Assembly (NCBI RefSeq): GCF_001305515.1
Contig: NZ_LJYW01000001.1
Coordinates: forward strand, 6,244,375-6,308,374
Source of the DNA: Prosthecodimorpha hirschii
GTDB lineage: Bacteria; Pseudomonadota; Alphaproteobacteria; Rhizobiales; Ancalomicrobiaceae
Length of the DNA stretch: 64,000 bases
Direction: 5' to 3'
Under the pieces are notes generated by a model. It saw nothing but the letters and a program-made list of their open reading frames with translations, had not been told where the DNA came from and did not search any database. Of the stretch, positions 34,701 to 43,378 are shown one piece after another. Within the stretch, counting starts at the first letter, position 1, and each line of letters opens with the position of its first letter. The position numbers and the translations under genes are program-made.

Positions 34701-36764
34701 ATGAACGCGCCCGTCCCGTCCCATACGGCATCGAAAGACCCGTTGCTCCAGCCGTTCCGCCTGAAGCACCTGACGCTTCGCAACCGCTTCATGTCGACGG
34801 CGCATGAGCCCTACTACACCGAAGACGGCATGCCGAAAGACCGCTACCGGCGCTATCACGCCGAGAAGGCGCGGGGCGGCATCGCGCTGACCATGATCGG
34901 CGGCTCCTCGGTCGTGTCCCATGACAGCCCGCAGGCCTTCGGCAACATCGTCCTCTACAAGGACGAGGTGGTGCCGTGGCTGAAGGCGCTCAGCGACGAC
35001 GTGCACGAGGCCGGCGCGGCGGTGATGATCCAGATCACCCATCTCGGCCGGCGCACGGGCTGGAACAAGGACGGCTGGCTGCCGGTGGTGGCGCCGTCGC
35101 CGGTGCGCGAGCCGGCCCATCGCGCCTTTCCGAAGGCGGCCGAGGACTGGGATCTGGCCCGCATCATCGCCGACTATGCCGATGCGGCCGAGCGGGTGAA
35201 GGCGGGCGGCCTCGACGGTCTCGAATTCGAGATGTACGGGCACCTGATCGATCAGTTCTGGTCGCCGGCCACCAATACCCGCGACGACCAGTATGGCGGC
35301 AGCCTGGAGAATCGCCTGCGCTTCGGCATGGAGGTGCTGAAGGCGGTGCGCGATCGGGTCGGTCCGGATTTCATCGTCGGCACCCGGATGGTCTGCGACG
35401 AGGATTGGGACCGGGGTCTCAGCCAGGAGGAAGGGCTCGACATCGCCCGCCGGCTGGCCGGTTCCGGGCTGATCGACTTCATCAATGTGATCCGCGGCCA
35501 TATCGATACCGACGAGGCGCTGTCGCACGTCATCCCCGGCATGGGCTACCGCTCGGCGCCGCATCTCGATTTCGCCGGCACGGTGCGCGAGACGACGAAA
35601 TTCCCGGTCTTCCACGCGGCGCGCATCCAGGACGTGGCGACGGCCCGACACGCGGTCGCAACCGGCAAGCTCGACATGGTCGGCATGACGCGGGCCCATA
35701 TCGCCGATCCGCATATCGGCCGGAAGGTCGCCGAGGGCCGCGAGAACGAGATCCGTCCCTGCGTCGGCATGGGCTACTGCATCGACCGGATCTATTTCGG
35801 CGGCGACGCGCTGTGCATCCACAATCCGGCGACCGGCCGCGAAGGCTTCATTCCGCACGAGATCACCGAGAAGGCGCCGCGGGCGCTGAAGGTGGTCGTC
35901 GTCGGGGCCGGTCCGGCCGGGCTGGAGGCGGCCTGGGTGGCGGCGGCACGCGGCCACGCCGTGACGGTGTTCGAGGCGGCGGACGCGGCCGGCGGCCAGA
36001 TTCGGGTCGCGGCCGGGCTGAAGCGCCGGCGCGAGATCCAGGGCATCGTCGACTGGCGGCTGGAGCAATGCGCCCGCCACGGGGTCCAGTTCCGCTTCAA
36101 CACCTACGCGGAAGTATCAGACGTCACGGCGGAATCGCCTGATGTCGTGATCGTCGCCACGGGCGGCTTGCCGAATGTCGAGTTCCTCGATTCCGGTGCC
36201 GACCTGGTGACGACGACCTGGGACATTCTGTCCGGCACGGTGAAGCCGGCCGAGACGGTCATTCTCTATGACGACAACGGCAACCATCCGGGCATGACCG
36301 CCGCCGAGGCGATCGCGGAAGCCGGCGCGAAGCTGGAGGTCGTCACGCCGGAGCGCACGCTGGCGCCGGAGGTCGGCGGCACCAACTATCCGGTCTATTT
36401 CCGCGCCTTCTCCAAGCATGGCGTGGCGACCACGCTCAATCTGCGCCTGCGCGCGGTGCGGCGCGACGGCAACGGCCTCGTCGGCGTGTTCGAGCAGGAA
36501 TATGGCGGCGGGCTGGTCGAGAAGCGGGCCGACCAGATCGTGGTCGAGCACGGTACGCTGCCGCTGGAGGATCTCTATTTCGCGCTGAAGCCGCTGTCGT
36601 CGAATGGCGGTGCGGTCGACTACAAGGCCTTCGTCGCCGGGACCGCGCAGCCGGCACCGGCGGGGCAGGGCTTCCGCCTCTACCGGATCGGCGACGCGGT
36701 CGCCTCGCGCAACATCCACGCCGCCGTCTTCGACGGCATGCGCATCGCCAAGGATCTGGCCTGA
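34701..36764 (+). CDS. N-methylproline-demethylase-like FMN/FAD/Fe-S oxidoreductase
   Basis: The 687-residue protein joins an N-terminal old-yellow-enzyme barrel (PFRLKHLTLRNRFMSTAHEP, residues about 15-340) to an FAD/NAD(P)-binding C-terminal half (VVVVGAGPAGLEAAWVAAARGH around 400). It belongs to the trimethylamine-dehydrogenase/2,4-dienoyl-CoA-reductase family. The motif RPCVGMGYCIDRIYFGGDALC fits the N-methylproline (stachydrine) demethylase subgroup. The Fe-S ligands are C354, C360 and C372; the position of the second Cys of trimethylamine dehydrogenase is M357. It probably removes N-methyl groups as formaldehyde. It follows the GFA gene immediately. Confidence 0.85.
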   Translation: MNAPVPSHTASKDPLLQPFRLKHLTLRNRFMSTAHEPYYTEDGMPKDRYRRYHAEKARGGIALTMIGGSSVVSHDSPQAFGNIVLYKDEVVPWLKALSDDVHEAGAAVMIQITHLGRRTGWNKDGWLPVVAPSPVREPAHRAFPKAAEDWDLARIIADYADAAERVKAGGLDGLEFEMYGHLIDQFWSPATNTRDDQYGGSLENRLRFGMEVLKAVRDRVGPDFIVGTRMVCDEDWDRGLSQEEGLDIARRLAGSGLIDFINVIRGHIDTDEALSHVIPGMGYRSAPHLDFAGTVRETTKFPVFHAARIQDVATARHAVATGKLDMVGMTRAHIADPHIGRKVAEGRENEIRPCVGMGYCIDRIYFGGDALCIHNPATGREGFIPHEITEKAPRALKVVVVGAGPAGLEAAWVAAARGHAVTVFEAADAAGGQIRVAAGLKRRREIQGIVDWRLEQCARHGVQFRFNTYAEVSDVTAESPDVVIVATGGLPNVEFLDSGADLVTTTWDILSGTVKPAETVILYDDNGNHPGMTAAEAIAEAGAKLEVVTPERTLAPEVGGTNYPVYFRAFSKHGVATTLNLRLRAVRRDGNGLVGVFEQEYGGGLVEKRADQIVVEHGTLPLEDLYFALKPLSSNGGAVDYKAFVAGTAQPAPAGQGFRLYRIGDAVASRNIHAAVFDGMRIAKDLA

Positions 36765-36837
36765 CCGGGAGAGCCGACCGTCACCGTGCGGCCGGTCGGC
36801 GAAAGACGGGGCCGACGGGGGCTCGGCCCCCGCGGCG

Positions 36838-38316
36838 TCACTCGGCCGCTTCGCAGAGCGGCCCGGACGACAGCTTCTGGGCCCGCTTGTCGGCATACAT
36901 CGCGAGATCGGCCCGGCGTGCGGCCTGTTCCAGGCTTTCGCCCGGCAAGGCCGTCGCCGCGCCGATGGCGAAGCTGAGCGGCTGGCCGGGATAGAACTGG
37001 TTGTTCAACTGGACCAGGTTGCGGACCTGCTTGATGATCTCACCGGTTCCGCGCTCGTCGGTGAACGGCAGCAGCAGCGCGAACTCGTCGCCGCCGATGC
37101 GGGCGGCGCTGGCGGGCGCCTCGGTGACCTTGTTGAGCACCTCGCCGGCGCGCCGTAAGAGGCTGTCGCCGGCCGCATGGCCGAAGCTGTCGTTGGCGGT
37201 CTTCAGGCCGTTGAGGTCGGCGATGACGATCGAGACCGGGAACAGCTTCTTGCGTTCGAGCCGCTTCATCTCTTCCGAATAGTGGGCCCGGTTGAGAAGC
37301 TGCGTCAGCACGTCGTGGCGGCCGAGATATTCGAGATAGGCCTCGGCCTTCTTGCGCGCGGTGATGTCGGTCAGCGCGATCTGGACCAGCGACCAGTCCC
37401 GCTCGTGGCCGGGCAGCACGGAGAACTGCAGCAGGAGATGCAGCTCGTCGCCTTCGATCGTGTAGTTGACGACCTCCCGCGTGTGGAACAGGTGCCCGTC
37501 CCAGAGCTGGATCAGCTGCTCGCGGAAGTCCCGCACCATGGCGTCGCGGAAGATGTCGGGCAGATGGCGCAAGAGGGTCGCGCGATCCGGAGCGCCGAAC
37601 ATGTCGAGCGTGCGCTTGTTGACATCGATGACGCGGATTTCCGAGGCGCACTGGTTGACGAATTCCGGATGGACATCGGTGAAGACGCGGAAATCGGCGA
37701 TGCCGCGCTGGCGCAGCCCGTCGAGCAGCTGCTTGATCCGGCTGAAATCCTCGACCCACAGCGAGACCGGGGAATGCTCGAACAGCCCCTGCGCATAGGC
37801 CTCGCTGGCGGCCTGCCGCTTGCGCGCATACTCGCGCTCGGAAATGTCCTCGATGGCGACCAGGACGCGGTCCCAGGTCGCCTCGTGCCCGGGCAGGATG
37901 GTGCCCTGGAGATGGACGTCGAGCCGGCGGCCGTCGAGCCGGTAGTTCACGGTGTCGCCGCCGAAGCGGGTCGCGCCGGACCAGAGCTGGACCAGTTCGT
38001 CGATATGGGTCGACAACATCTCGTCGCGAAAGACGACCGGCAGATTGCGAACCAGATCGTCGCGGTCCGCGGCACCGAACAGGTCGAGCGTGCGGCGGTT
38101 GACCTCGACGATGCGGATCTCGGCCGAACAGGCCTGCACCCGCGCCCGATCCTCGCCGAGATAGGCGCGCAGGTCGGAAATTCCGGCCGCGCGCCAGGCA
38201 TCGAACAGCCGCCTGAGACCGCTATAGTCTTCGAGCCACAGCGAAACCGGCGCAAGCTCGAACATCGTGACGTGATCGTAGACCGCCGTCGTCCTGCTCT
38301 CCTGCAGCTTGTCCAT
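36838..38316 (-). CDS. PAS-GGDEF diguanylate cyclase
   Basis: Diguanylate cyclases make c-di-GMP. The 492-residue protein carries two related PAS-type sensor modules in tandem (about residues 20-165 and 175-320). Both contain LAPVSLWLEDYS / HSPVSLWVEDFS and NRRTLDLFGA / NKRTLDMFGA, which shows an internal duplication. The GGDEF domain follows, with GGDEF at 408-412 intact and the substrate-binding segment DLNGLKTANDSFGHAAGD. No EAL domain is present. No RxxD inhibitory site is obvious. The protein is soluble. It is monocistronic, downstream of the palindromic-repeat region. Confidence 0.92.
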   Translation of the reverse strand: MDKLQESRTTAVYDHVTMFELAPVSLWLEDYSGLRRLFDAWRAAGISDLRAYLGEDRARVQACSAEIRIVEVNRRTLDLFGAADRDDLVRNLPVVFRDEMLSTHIDELVQLWSGATRFGGDTVNYRLDGRRLDVHLQGTILPGHEATWDRVLVAIEDISEREYARKRQAASEAYAQGLFEHSPVSLWVEDFSRIKQLLDGLRQRGIADFRVFTDVHPEFVNQCASEIRVIDVNKRTLDMFGAPDRATLLRHLPDIFRDAMVRDFREQLIQLWDGHLFHTREVVNYTIEGDELHLLLQFSVLPGHERDWSLVQIALTDITARKKAEAYLEYLGRHDVLTQLLNRAHYSEEMKRLERKKLFPVSIVIADLNGLKTANDSFGHAAGDSLLRRAGEVLNKVTEAPASAARIGGDEFALLLPFTDERGTGEIIKQVRNLVQLNNQFYPGQPLSFAIGAATALPGESLEQAARRADLAMYADKRAQKLSSGPLCEAAE

Positions 38317-38545
38317 GCATTTCGTCCCTGTGAATCGCCGGCAAGGTTACGGCCGCCCGGCTAACGAACCGTTGATGGCGGCGTGGAATTTGTGTTCCCG
38401 AGCGTAGTGCCAGCGTGAATCAGAGAGTATTCAGGCTACGCCGAGTGGAAGCCTGTCACAATAAAATAAAAGAAACGCATTGAGGTATTTCGGTGGCAAT
38501 AATGTCGAATGTCAGGCGGGATGTGAAAAGACGAAACGAGGCCTA

Positions 38546-38597
38546 GTGGTCAAAATCTGACATTTGCGTTCCGCAAATGTCAGATTGAATTGACCAC
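38546..38597. repeat. Palindromic intergenic element 1 (long hairpin)
   Basis: Inner perfect 15-bp arms AATCTGACATTTGCG (38554-38568) and CGCAAATGTCAGATT (38572-38586) enclose a TTC loop. Outer 8-bp arms GTGGTCAA (38546-38553) and TTGACCAC (38590-38597) extend the stem past a 3-base bulge. It starts with the same TAGTGGT as the next element and resembles small dispersed intergenic palindromes of Hyphomicrobiales; copy number elsewhere cannot be checked here. Confidence 0.85.
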
Positions 38598-38610
38598 GTC
38601 GTCAAAGAGT

Positions 38611-38665
38611 TAGTGGTTTGGATTCACGAGACGGATGGGTACCATCCGTCTCGATCAAACCACTA
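38611..38665. repeat. Palindromic intergenic element 2 (long hairpin)
   Basis: Outer 10-bp arms TAGTGGTTTG (38611-38620) and CAAACCACTA (38656-38665) and inner 12-bp arms CGAGACGGATGG (38627-38638) and CCATCCGTCTCG (38642-38653) surround a GTA loop. An asymmetric internal loop (GATTCA opposite AT) separates the stems. It lies 13 bp after element 1 and shares its TAGTGGT boundary. Confidence 0.85.
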
Positions 38666-38769
38666 GATCGTGGCGCGTGCTCGCAGATCGAAAGGCCGGA
38701 TACGGTAGCGGCGATGAAAAGCGGGCGGCGGGGCGGGCGGCTGCATTGCGGCCGTCCGCCCCGCGGCGA

Positions 38770-41700
38770 TCATTCTGCCGCCAAGGGCAGGGCGGACAAC
38801 TTCGCTTCGGCCTTGCGGCGCTCGGCTGCCGTCAGGGCGACGATGGTCGCCGACGGACCGTGGTCGCCCGCCGCGTGCCCGCCGCCCCCATGACCGCCCT
38901 GGGCGTGGCCGCCCGGAGCATGAGCGTGGGCGGCGTGGCCGCCCGGGGCATGAGGGTTAGCGGCGTGTCCGCCCGGGACCGCGACGGCCACGTCGCTCGG
39001 GTGCCCCGGCACGGCCGCCGCGTCGTCCTCGTCCGGGCTGTTCGGGCGCAGGATCCAGGCGAAGGCCTTGCCGGTCCAGCGGCCGACATCGTCCATGATC
39101 GTGTAGAAGCTCGGGATGAACAGCAGCGACAGGACCGTGGAGACGATCAGGCCGCCGATCACCGCGATCGCCATCGGGGCGCGGAACTCGCCGCCTTCGC
39201 CGGCCGCATAGGCCGCCGGCATCATGCCGGCCACCATGGCGATGGTGGTCATGACGATCGGGCGCGCCCGCTTGCGGCCGGCATCGACGATCGCCTCGCG
39301 CTGCGGCATGCCGTGCTTCTCCTGCTCGACCGCGAAATCGACCAGCATGATCGCGTTCTTGGTCACGATGCCCATCAGCATCAGGATGCCGATGACCACC
39401 GGCATGGAGACCGGGTTCTGCGTCGCCTGCAGGGCGAGCACCACGCCGGCGACCGAGAGCGGCAGGGAGGCCAGGATGGTGATCGGCAGGAAGACGTTGC
39501 CGAGCAGCAGGATCAGCACCACGAAGACCATCATGATGCCGGCGCCCATCGCATAGGCGAAACCGGCGAAGACCTCGTCCTGGATTTCCGTGTCGCCGGT
39601 CGGTTGGATGCGCACCCCGACCGGGAGATTCTTGGCTTCCGGCAGCGCCATCATGGCCTCGAGGCCTTCACCGGTGGCGTGGCCCGCCGTCATGGCGGCA
39701 CCGACGGTCACCCGCCGTTCGCGATCGTAGCGCTGGATCGAGGACGGACCCTGACCGAAGCCGATCTCGGCGACGCTCGACAGCGGCACCGACTTTCCCG
39801 ACCCCGTCGGCACCCGCAGGGCGGACAGGGTGGAGAGATCCGCCCGCGCGTCGGTCTCGACCTGGACGCGGATCGGAATCTGGCGCAGGCCCAGATTGAG
39901 CTTGGCGAGGTTCGGGCCGTTGTCGCCAATCGTGGCGATGCGGATCGTCTCCGAGATCGATTCCGGCGTGATGCCGAGATCGGCGGCCAGATCGAACCGC
40001 GGCACGATCCGGATCTCCGGCCGATCCAGCGCCGCGTTGGCGGTCGGATAGGCGTAGATCGGGTTCTTCAGCATGGCGCTCTGCAGGGCCAGCGCCGCAT
40101 CGTTGACGGCCTTGCCGTCCGCACCGAGCAGGCCGACGGTCAGCTCGCGCTCGCCGCGGTCGTTGACGAAGTAGAAGCGCAGGTCCGGGATGCCGGCGAG
40201 CGTCTCGCCGACGACGCTTTCCAGCGTCTTCTGCGAGCGCTTGCGCTCTGACTTGCGCACGAGATTGACGGTCAGCTTGGCCCGGCGCAGTTCGAGCGTG
40301 CCGGTCGGCGAGGTGCCGCCGAGCACGAACACGTCCTTGACCTCGGGGATCTTCTTCAGGTCCCGCATGGCCGCATCGGTCACCCGCGCGGTGTCGTCGA
40401 GCGACGACCCCGGCGGCAGTTCGATCGAAGCCACCAGACGCGACAGGTCTTCCGGCGGGATGAAGCCCTGCGGCAGGGTCGAGGCCGACATGATCGAGCC
40501 GATCGCGAAGGCGATGCCGGCCATCAGGGTCAGCCAACGGAAGCGCAGCGTGGCCCGCAGCACGGCCGTGTAGGCGCGCATGATCCAGCCGTCATGGGCC
40601 TCCTCATGCCCGTGGCTGCGGAACAGATAGGCGGCCATCATCGGCGTGATCAGGCGCGCGACCAGCAGCGAGAAGAACACCGCGACCGCGACCGTCAGGC
40701 CGAACTGCTTGAAATACTGGCCGGCGATGCCGCCCATGAAGCTGACCGGCGCGAACACCGCGATGATCGTCATCGTGATGGCGATGACCGCGAGGCCGAT
40801 CTCGTCGGCCGCCTCCATGGCCGCGCGGTAGGGCGACTTGCCCATCCGCATGTGCCGGACGATGTTCTCGATCTCGACGATCGCGTCGTCGACCAGGATG
40901 CCGGTCACCAGGGTGATGGCGAGCAGGCTGACCAGGTTGAGCGAGAAGCCCATCATGCTCATCGCCCAGAAGGTCGGCACGGCGGCGAGCGGCATGGCGA
41001 TCGCGGCCACGATGGTAGCCCGGATGTCGCGCAGGAAGATGAACACCACGAGCACCGCCAGACCCGCCCCCTCCAGGAGCGAGTGCATGGCCGACTCGTA
41101 GTTGCCGTAGGTCGAGAAGACGCCGTCGTCGATCTTGGTGAAGACGACGTTCGGGTGGAGCTTGCCGAGTTCGGCCACCTTGGCGGCGGTGATGTCGTTG
41201 ACGGTCGTGTCGGAGGCGCCCTTGGCGCGATAGATCGAGAAGGACACGACCGGGCGGCCGTCGAGGCGGGCGAAGCTCTTCGGCTCCTCCCAGCTGTCGG
41301 TCACCGTGCCGAGATCGGCGAGGCGCACCTGACGGCCGCCGGGCAGGAAGATCTTGGTATCGGCGAGACCCGTCACCGTCTCGGCGGCGGCGAGGGTGCG
41401 GATCGCCTGCTGCTGGGAGCCGATCTCGGACTTGCCGCCCGAAACGTCGACCGTCGTGGCGCGGAGCTGCGCGTTGACCTGGCCGGCCGTGATGCCGAGA
41501 GCCATCAGGCGGTCCGGGTCGAGCGCGACCCGGATCTCGCGCGTCACGCCGCCGATCCGCTCGACGCGGCCGACGCCCCTCAAGCCCTGGATCTGGCGCA
41601 CGACGACATCGTCGACGAACCAGCTCAGCTCTTCCGGCGTCATGCCGGGCGACGCCGCGCCATAGGTGACGATCGACTGGTTCTCGACCTCGACGCGCTG

Positions 41701-42090
41701 GATGATCGGCTCGTCGACGGTCCGCGGCAGATCGGCGCGGATCTTGGCGATCGCATCCTTCACGTCGTTGAGGGCGCGATCGGAATTGATCTCCAGGCGA
41801 AATTCGATCGCGGTCAGCGACTGGCCGTCCGTGATGTCCGACTGGATATGCTTGACGCCGGTCACGCCGGAGACCGCGTCCTCGATCTTCTTGGTGACCT
41901 GCGCCTCCAGCTCGGCCGGTGCCGAGCCGCGATCGGTCACCGTGACCGAGACCACGGGCACGTCGATATTCGGGAACTTGGTGATCGGCATGTTCATGAA
42001 GCTCAGCCAACCGAGCACCATGAGCACGACGAAAAGCAGCACCGGGGGGACCGGGTTGCGGATCGACCAGGCCGAGAAATTCATATTCAT
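38770..42090 (-). CDS. RND efflux permease (HAE1/AcrB type) with His-rich tail
   Basis: The inner-membrane proton-driven pump of a tripartite efflux system. The 1106-residue protein has twelve transmembrane helices and two large periplasmic domains. It starts MNMNFSAWSIRNPVPPVLL. The proton-relay pair D401-D402 lies in GILVDDAIVEIENI, which is the HAE (drug) rather than heavy-metal pattern. The C-terminus is unusual: residues about 1041-1078 are a Gly/His/Ala/Pro-rich repeat with nine histidines (GGHAANPHAP, GGHAAHAHAP and similar), on the cytoplasmic side. It overlaps the adaptor gene by four bases. The outer-membrane partner is not in the window. Confidence 0.93.
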   Translation of the reverse strand: MNMNFSAWSIRNPVPPVLLFVVLMVLGWLSFMNMPITKFPNIDVPVVSVTVTDRGSAPAELEAQVTKKIEDAVSGVTGVKHIQSDITDGQSLTAIEFRLEINSDRALNDVKDAIAKIRADLPRTVDEPIIQRVEVENQSIVTYGAASPGMTPEELSWFVDDVVVRQIQGLRGVGRVERIGGVTREIRVALDPDRLMALGITAGQVNAQLRATTVDVSGGKSEIGSQQQAIRTLAAAETVTGLADTKIFLPGGRQVRLADLGTVTDSWEEPKSFARLDGRPVVSFSIYRAKGASDTTVNDITAAKVAELGKLHPNVVFTKIDDGVFSTYGNYESAMHSLLEGAGLAVLVVFIFLRDIRATIVAAIAMPLAAVPTFWAMSMMGFSLNLVSLLAITLVTGILVDDAIVEIENIVRHMRMGKSPYRAAMEAADEIGLAVIAITMTIIAVFAPVSFMGGIAGQYFKQFGLTVAVAVFFSLLVARLITPMMAAYLFRSHGHEEAHDGWIMRAYTAVLRATLRFRWLTLMAGIAFAIGSIMSASTLPQGFIPPEDLSRLVASIELPPGSSLDDTARVTDAAMRDLKKIPEVKDVFVLGGTSPTGTLELRRAKLTVNLVRKSERKRSQKTLESVVGETLAGIPDLRFYFVNDRGERELTVGLLGADGKAVNDAALALQSAMLKNPIYAYPTANAALDRPEIRIVPRFDLAADLGITPESISETIRIATIGDNGPNLAKLNLGLRQIPIRVQVETDARADLSTLSALRVPTGSGKSVPLSSVAEIGFGQGPSSIQRYDRERRVTVGAAMTAGHATGEGLEAMMALPEAKNLPVGVRIQPTGDTEIQDEVFAGFAYAMGAGIMMVFVVLILLLGNVFLPITILASLPLSVAGVVLALQATQNPVSMPVVIGILMLMGIVTKNAIMLVDFAVEQEKHGMPQREAIVDAGRKRARPIVMTTIAMVAGMMPAAYAAGEGGEFRAPMAIAVIGGLIVSTVLSLLFIPSFYTIMDDVGRWTGKAFAWILRPNSPDEDDAAAVPGHPSDVAVAVPGGHAANPHAPGGHAAHAHAPGGHAQGGHGGGGHAAGDHGPSATIVALTAAERRKAEAKLSALPLAAE

Positions 42091-43325
42091 CCGCCGATCT
42101 CCTCGGCCTTGGCGACGACCGGCGTCACCTGATCACCATGGCGTACGAAGGTGCCGGCCTTGACCACCACCTGTTCGCCGGCCTCGATCCCGGAGAGGAT
42201 CAGGACGCGGCCATCGCCCGAAAGCCCGACCTCAACCTTGCGCGTCTCGATGCGGCCGTCCTTGACCGCCTGCACCGTGGCGTGGCCGCGCTCGGTCATC
42301 ACGGCCGAACGGGGCACGGAAACGCCCGAGCGTCGCGCCGTCTCGATCGTGCCGCGCGCGAAGGATCCGGAACGGACGGCTGCGTCCGCCGGCAGCGCGA
42401 CGCGCACGCGGCCGAGCCGGGTGGTCGTATCGATCTGCGGCGACAGCAGCCGGATCTCGCCCCGGATCGGTGCGTTGAACCCGGCCGGCGTGACGTCGAC
42501 CGGCTGGCCGAGCCTCAGCTTGCTGATCTGGCCTTCCGGAACGTCGGCCTCGAGTTCGATCTTGCCGTCCCGGGCGATGCGGAACAGCGGTTCGCCGGAA
42601 CCGCCCGCGACCGCGCCGATGCGCGCGCTGCGGGCCAGCACGATGCCGGCGGTCGGCGCCTTGATCTCGGTCTTGCCGAGCCGGAGCTCGATCTCGCGAC
42701 CGGCGGCGACCAGCACCGCGCGGTCGGCATGGGCGACGTCGAGCGCGGCGCGTGCCGCCTCGAGCCGCGCTGCGGCACCGCGCGCCGCGGAGGTGCGCTG
42801 CTCGAACACCTCCTGGCTGATGATGCCGCGCTCGCGCAGCGGCTTGGCCCGTTCGAGCGCCGCCGACGCCTCGACCTCCGCCGCTTCGGCATTGGCGATA
42901 TTGCTGCGCGCCTGGGCGATGGCCGCATCGGCGCGGGCGATATTCGAAGCGTTTTGGGCGAGCTGGGTGCGGATCGTGTCGTCGGCGAGGCGCGCCACCA
43001 CCTGGCCGGCGGCCACGCGGTCGGCCACGTCGGCGCCGAGATCCAGGATGCGCAGGCCGTCGATATCGACGCCGACCACGACCTCCTCGCGCGGCAGCAG
43101 CGATCCGGCCACCATCACGGTCTCGACCACCTCACGGGTCTCGGCGGGCACGACGGCGATGGCCGGCGGCTTCACGGTCGCGACCGGCGCGGAGCCCGGC
43201 GTCGCCGTGTTGGCCTCGGCCGCATTCGTCCGGCCACCGCCGATCGGCAGCGCCGTTCCGGTCCATACGGCACCGGCCAAGACCGCCGTGGCGCCCAAAT
43301 GAAAAATCGTCCTTGTCGCGGTCAT
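42087..43325 (-). CDS. RND periplasmic adaptor subunit (membrane fusion protein)
   Basis: A 412-residue adaptor. It begins with an N-terminal hydrophobic export segment (residues about 8-27). The lipoyl/barrel-sandwich halves (VVVGVDIDG...RVAAGQVVARL and TEIKAPTAGIVLARS) flank an alpha hairpin rich in Ala/Arg/Glu heptads. A beta-barrel and membrane-proximal domain (VSVPRSAVMTERGHATV) complete the fold. It links the permease to an outer-membrane channel. It is cotranscribed with the permease (ATGA overlap) and 53 bp downstream of the TetR gene in the same direction, so all three form one operon. Confidence 0.92.
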   Translation of the reverse strand: MTATRTIFHLGATAVLAGAVWTGTALPIGGGRTNAAEANTATPGSAPVATVKPPAIAVVPAETREVVETVMVAGSLLPREEVVVGVDIDGLRILDLGADVADRVAAGQVVARLADDTIRTQLAQNASNIARADAAIAQARSNIANAEAAEVEASAALERAKPLRERGIISQEVFEQRTSAARGAAARLEAARAALDVAHADRAVLVAAGREIELRLGKTEIKAPTAGIVLARSARIGAVAGGSGEPLFRIARDGKIELEADVPEGQISKLRLGQPVDVTPAGFNAPIRGEIRLLSPQIDTTTRLGRVRVALPADAAVRSGSFARGTIETARRSGVSVPRSAVMTERGHATVQAVKDGRIETRKVEVGLSGDGRVLILSGIEAGEQVVVKAGTFVRHGDQVTPVVAKAEEIGG

Positions 43326-43378
43326 CAGCCGTGCCTCATCGGAATCCGTCCAGTATTCGTCTTGTCTTGCAATGCGGA

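Larger units (their letters stand above)
38317..38769. other. 453-bp AT-rich intergenic region with two tandem palindromes
   Basis: The left part (38390-38540) is AT-rich for this genome and probably holds the promoter of the GGDEF gene. The right part contains the two palindromic elements listed separately. No credible open frame is present. Confidence 0.7.
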
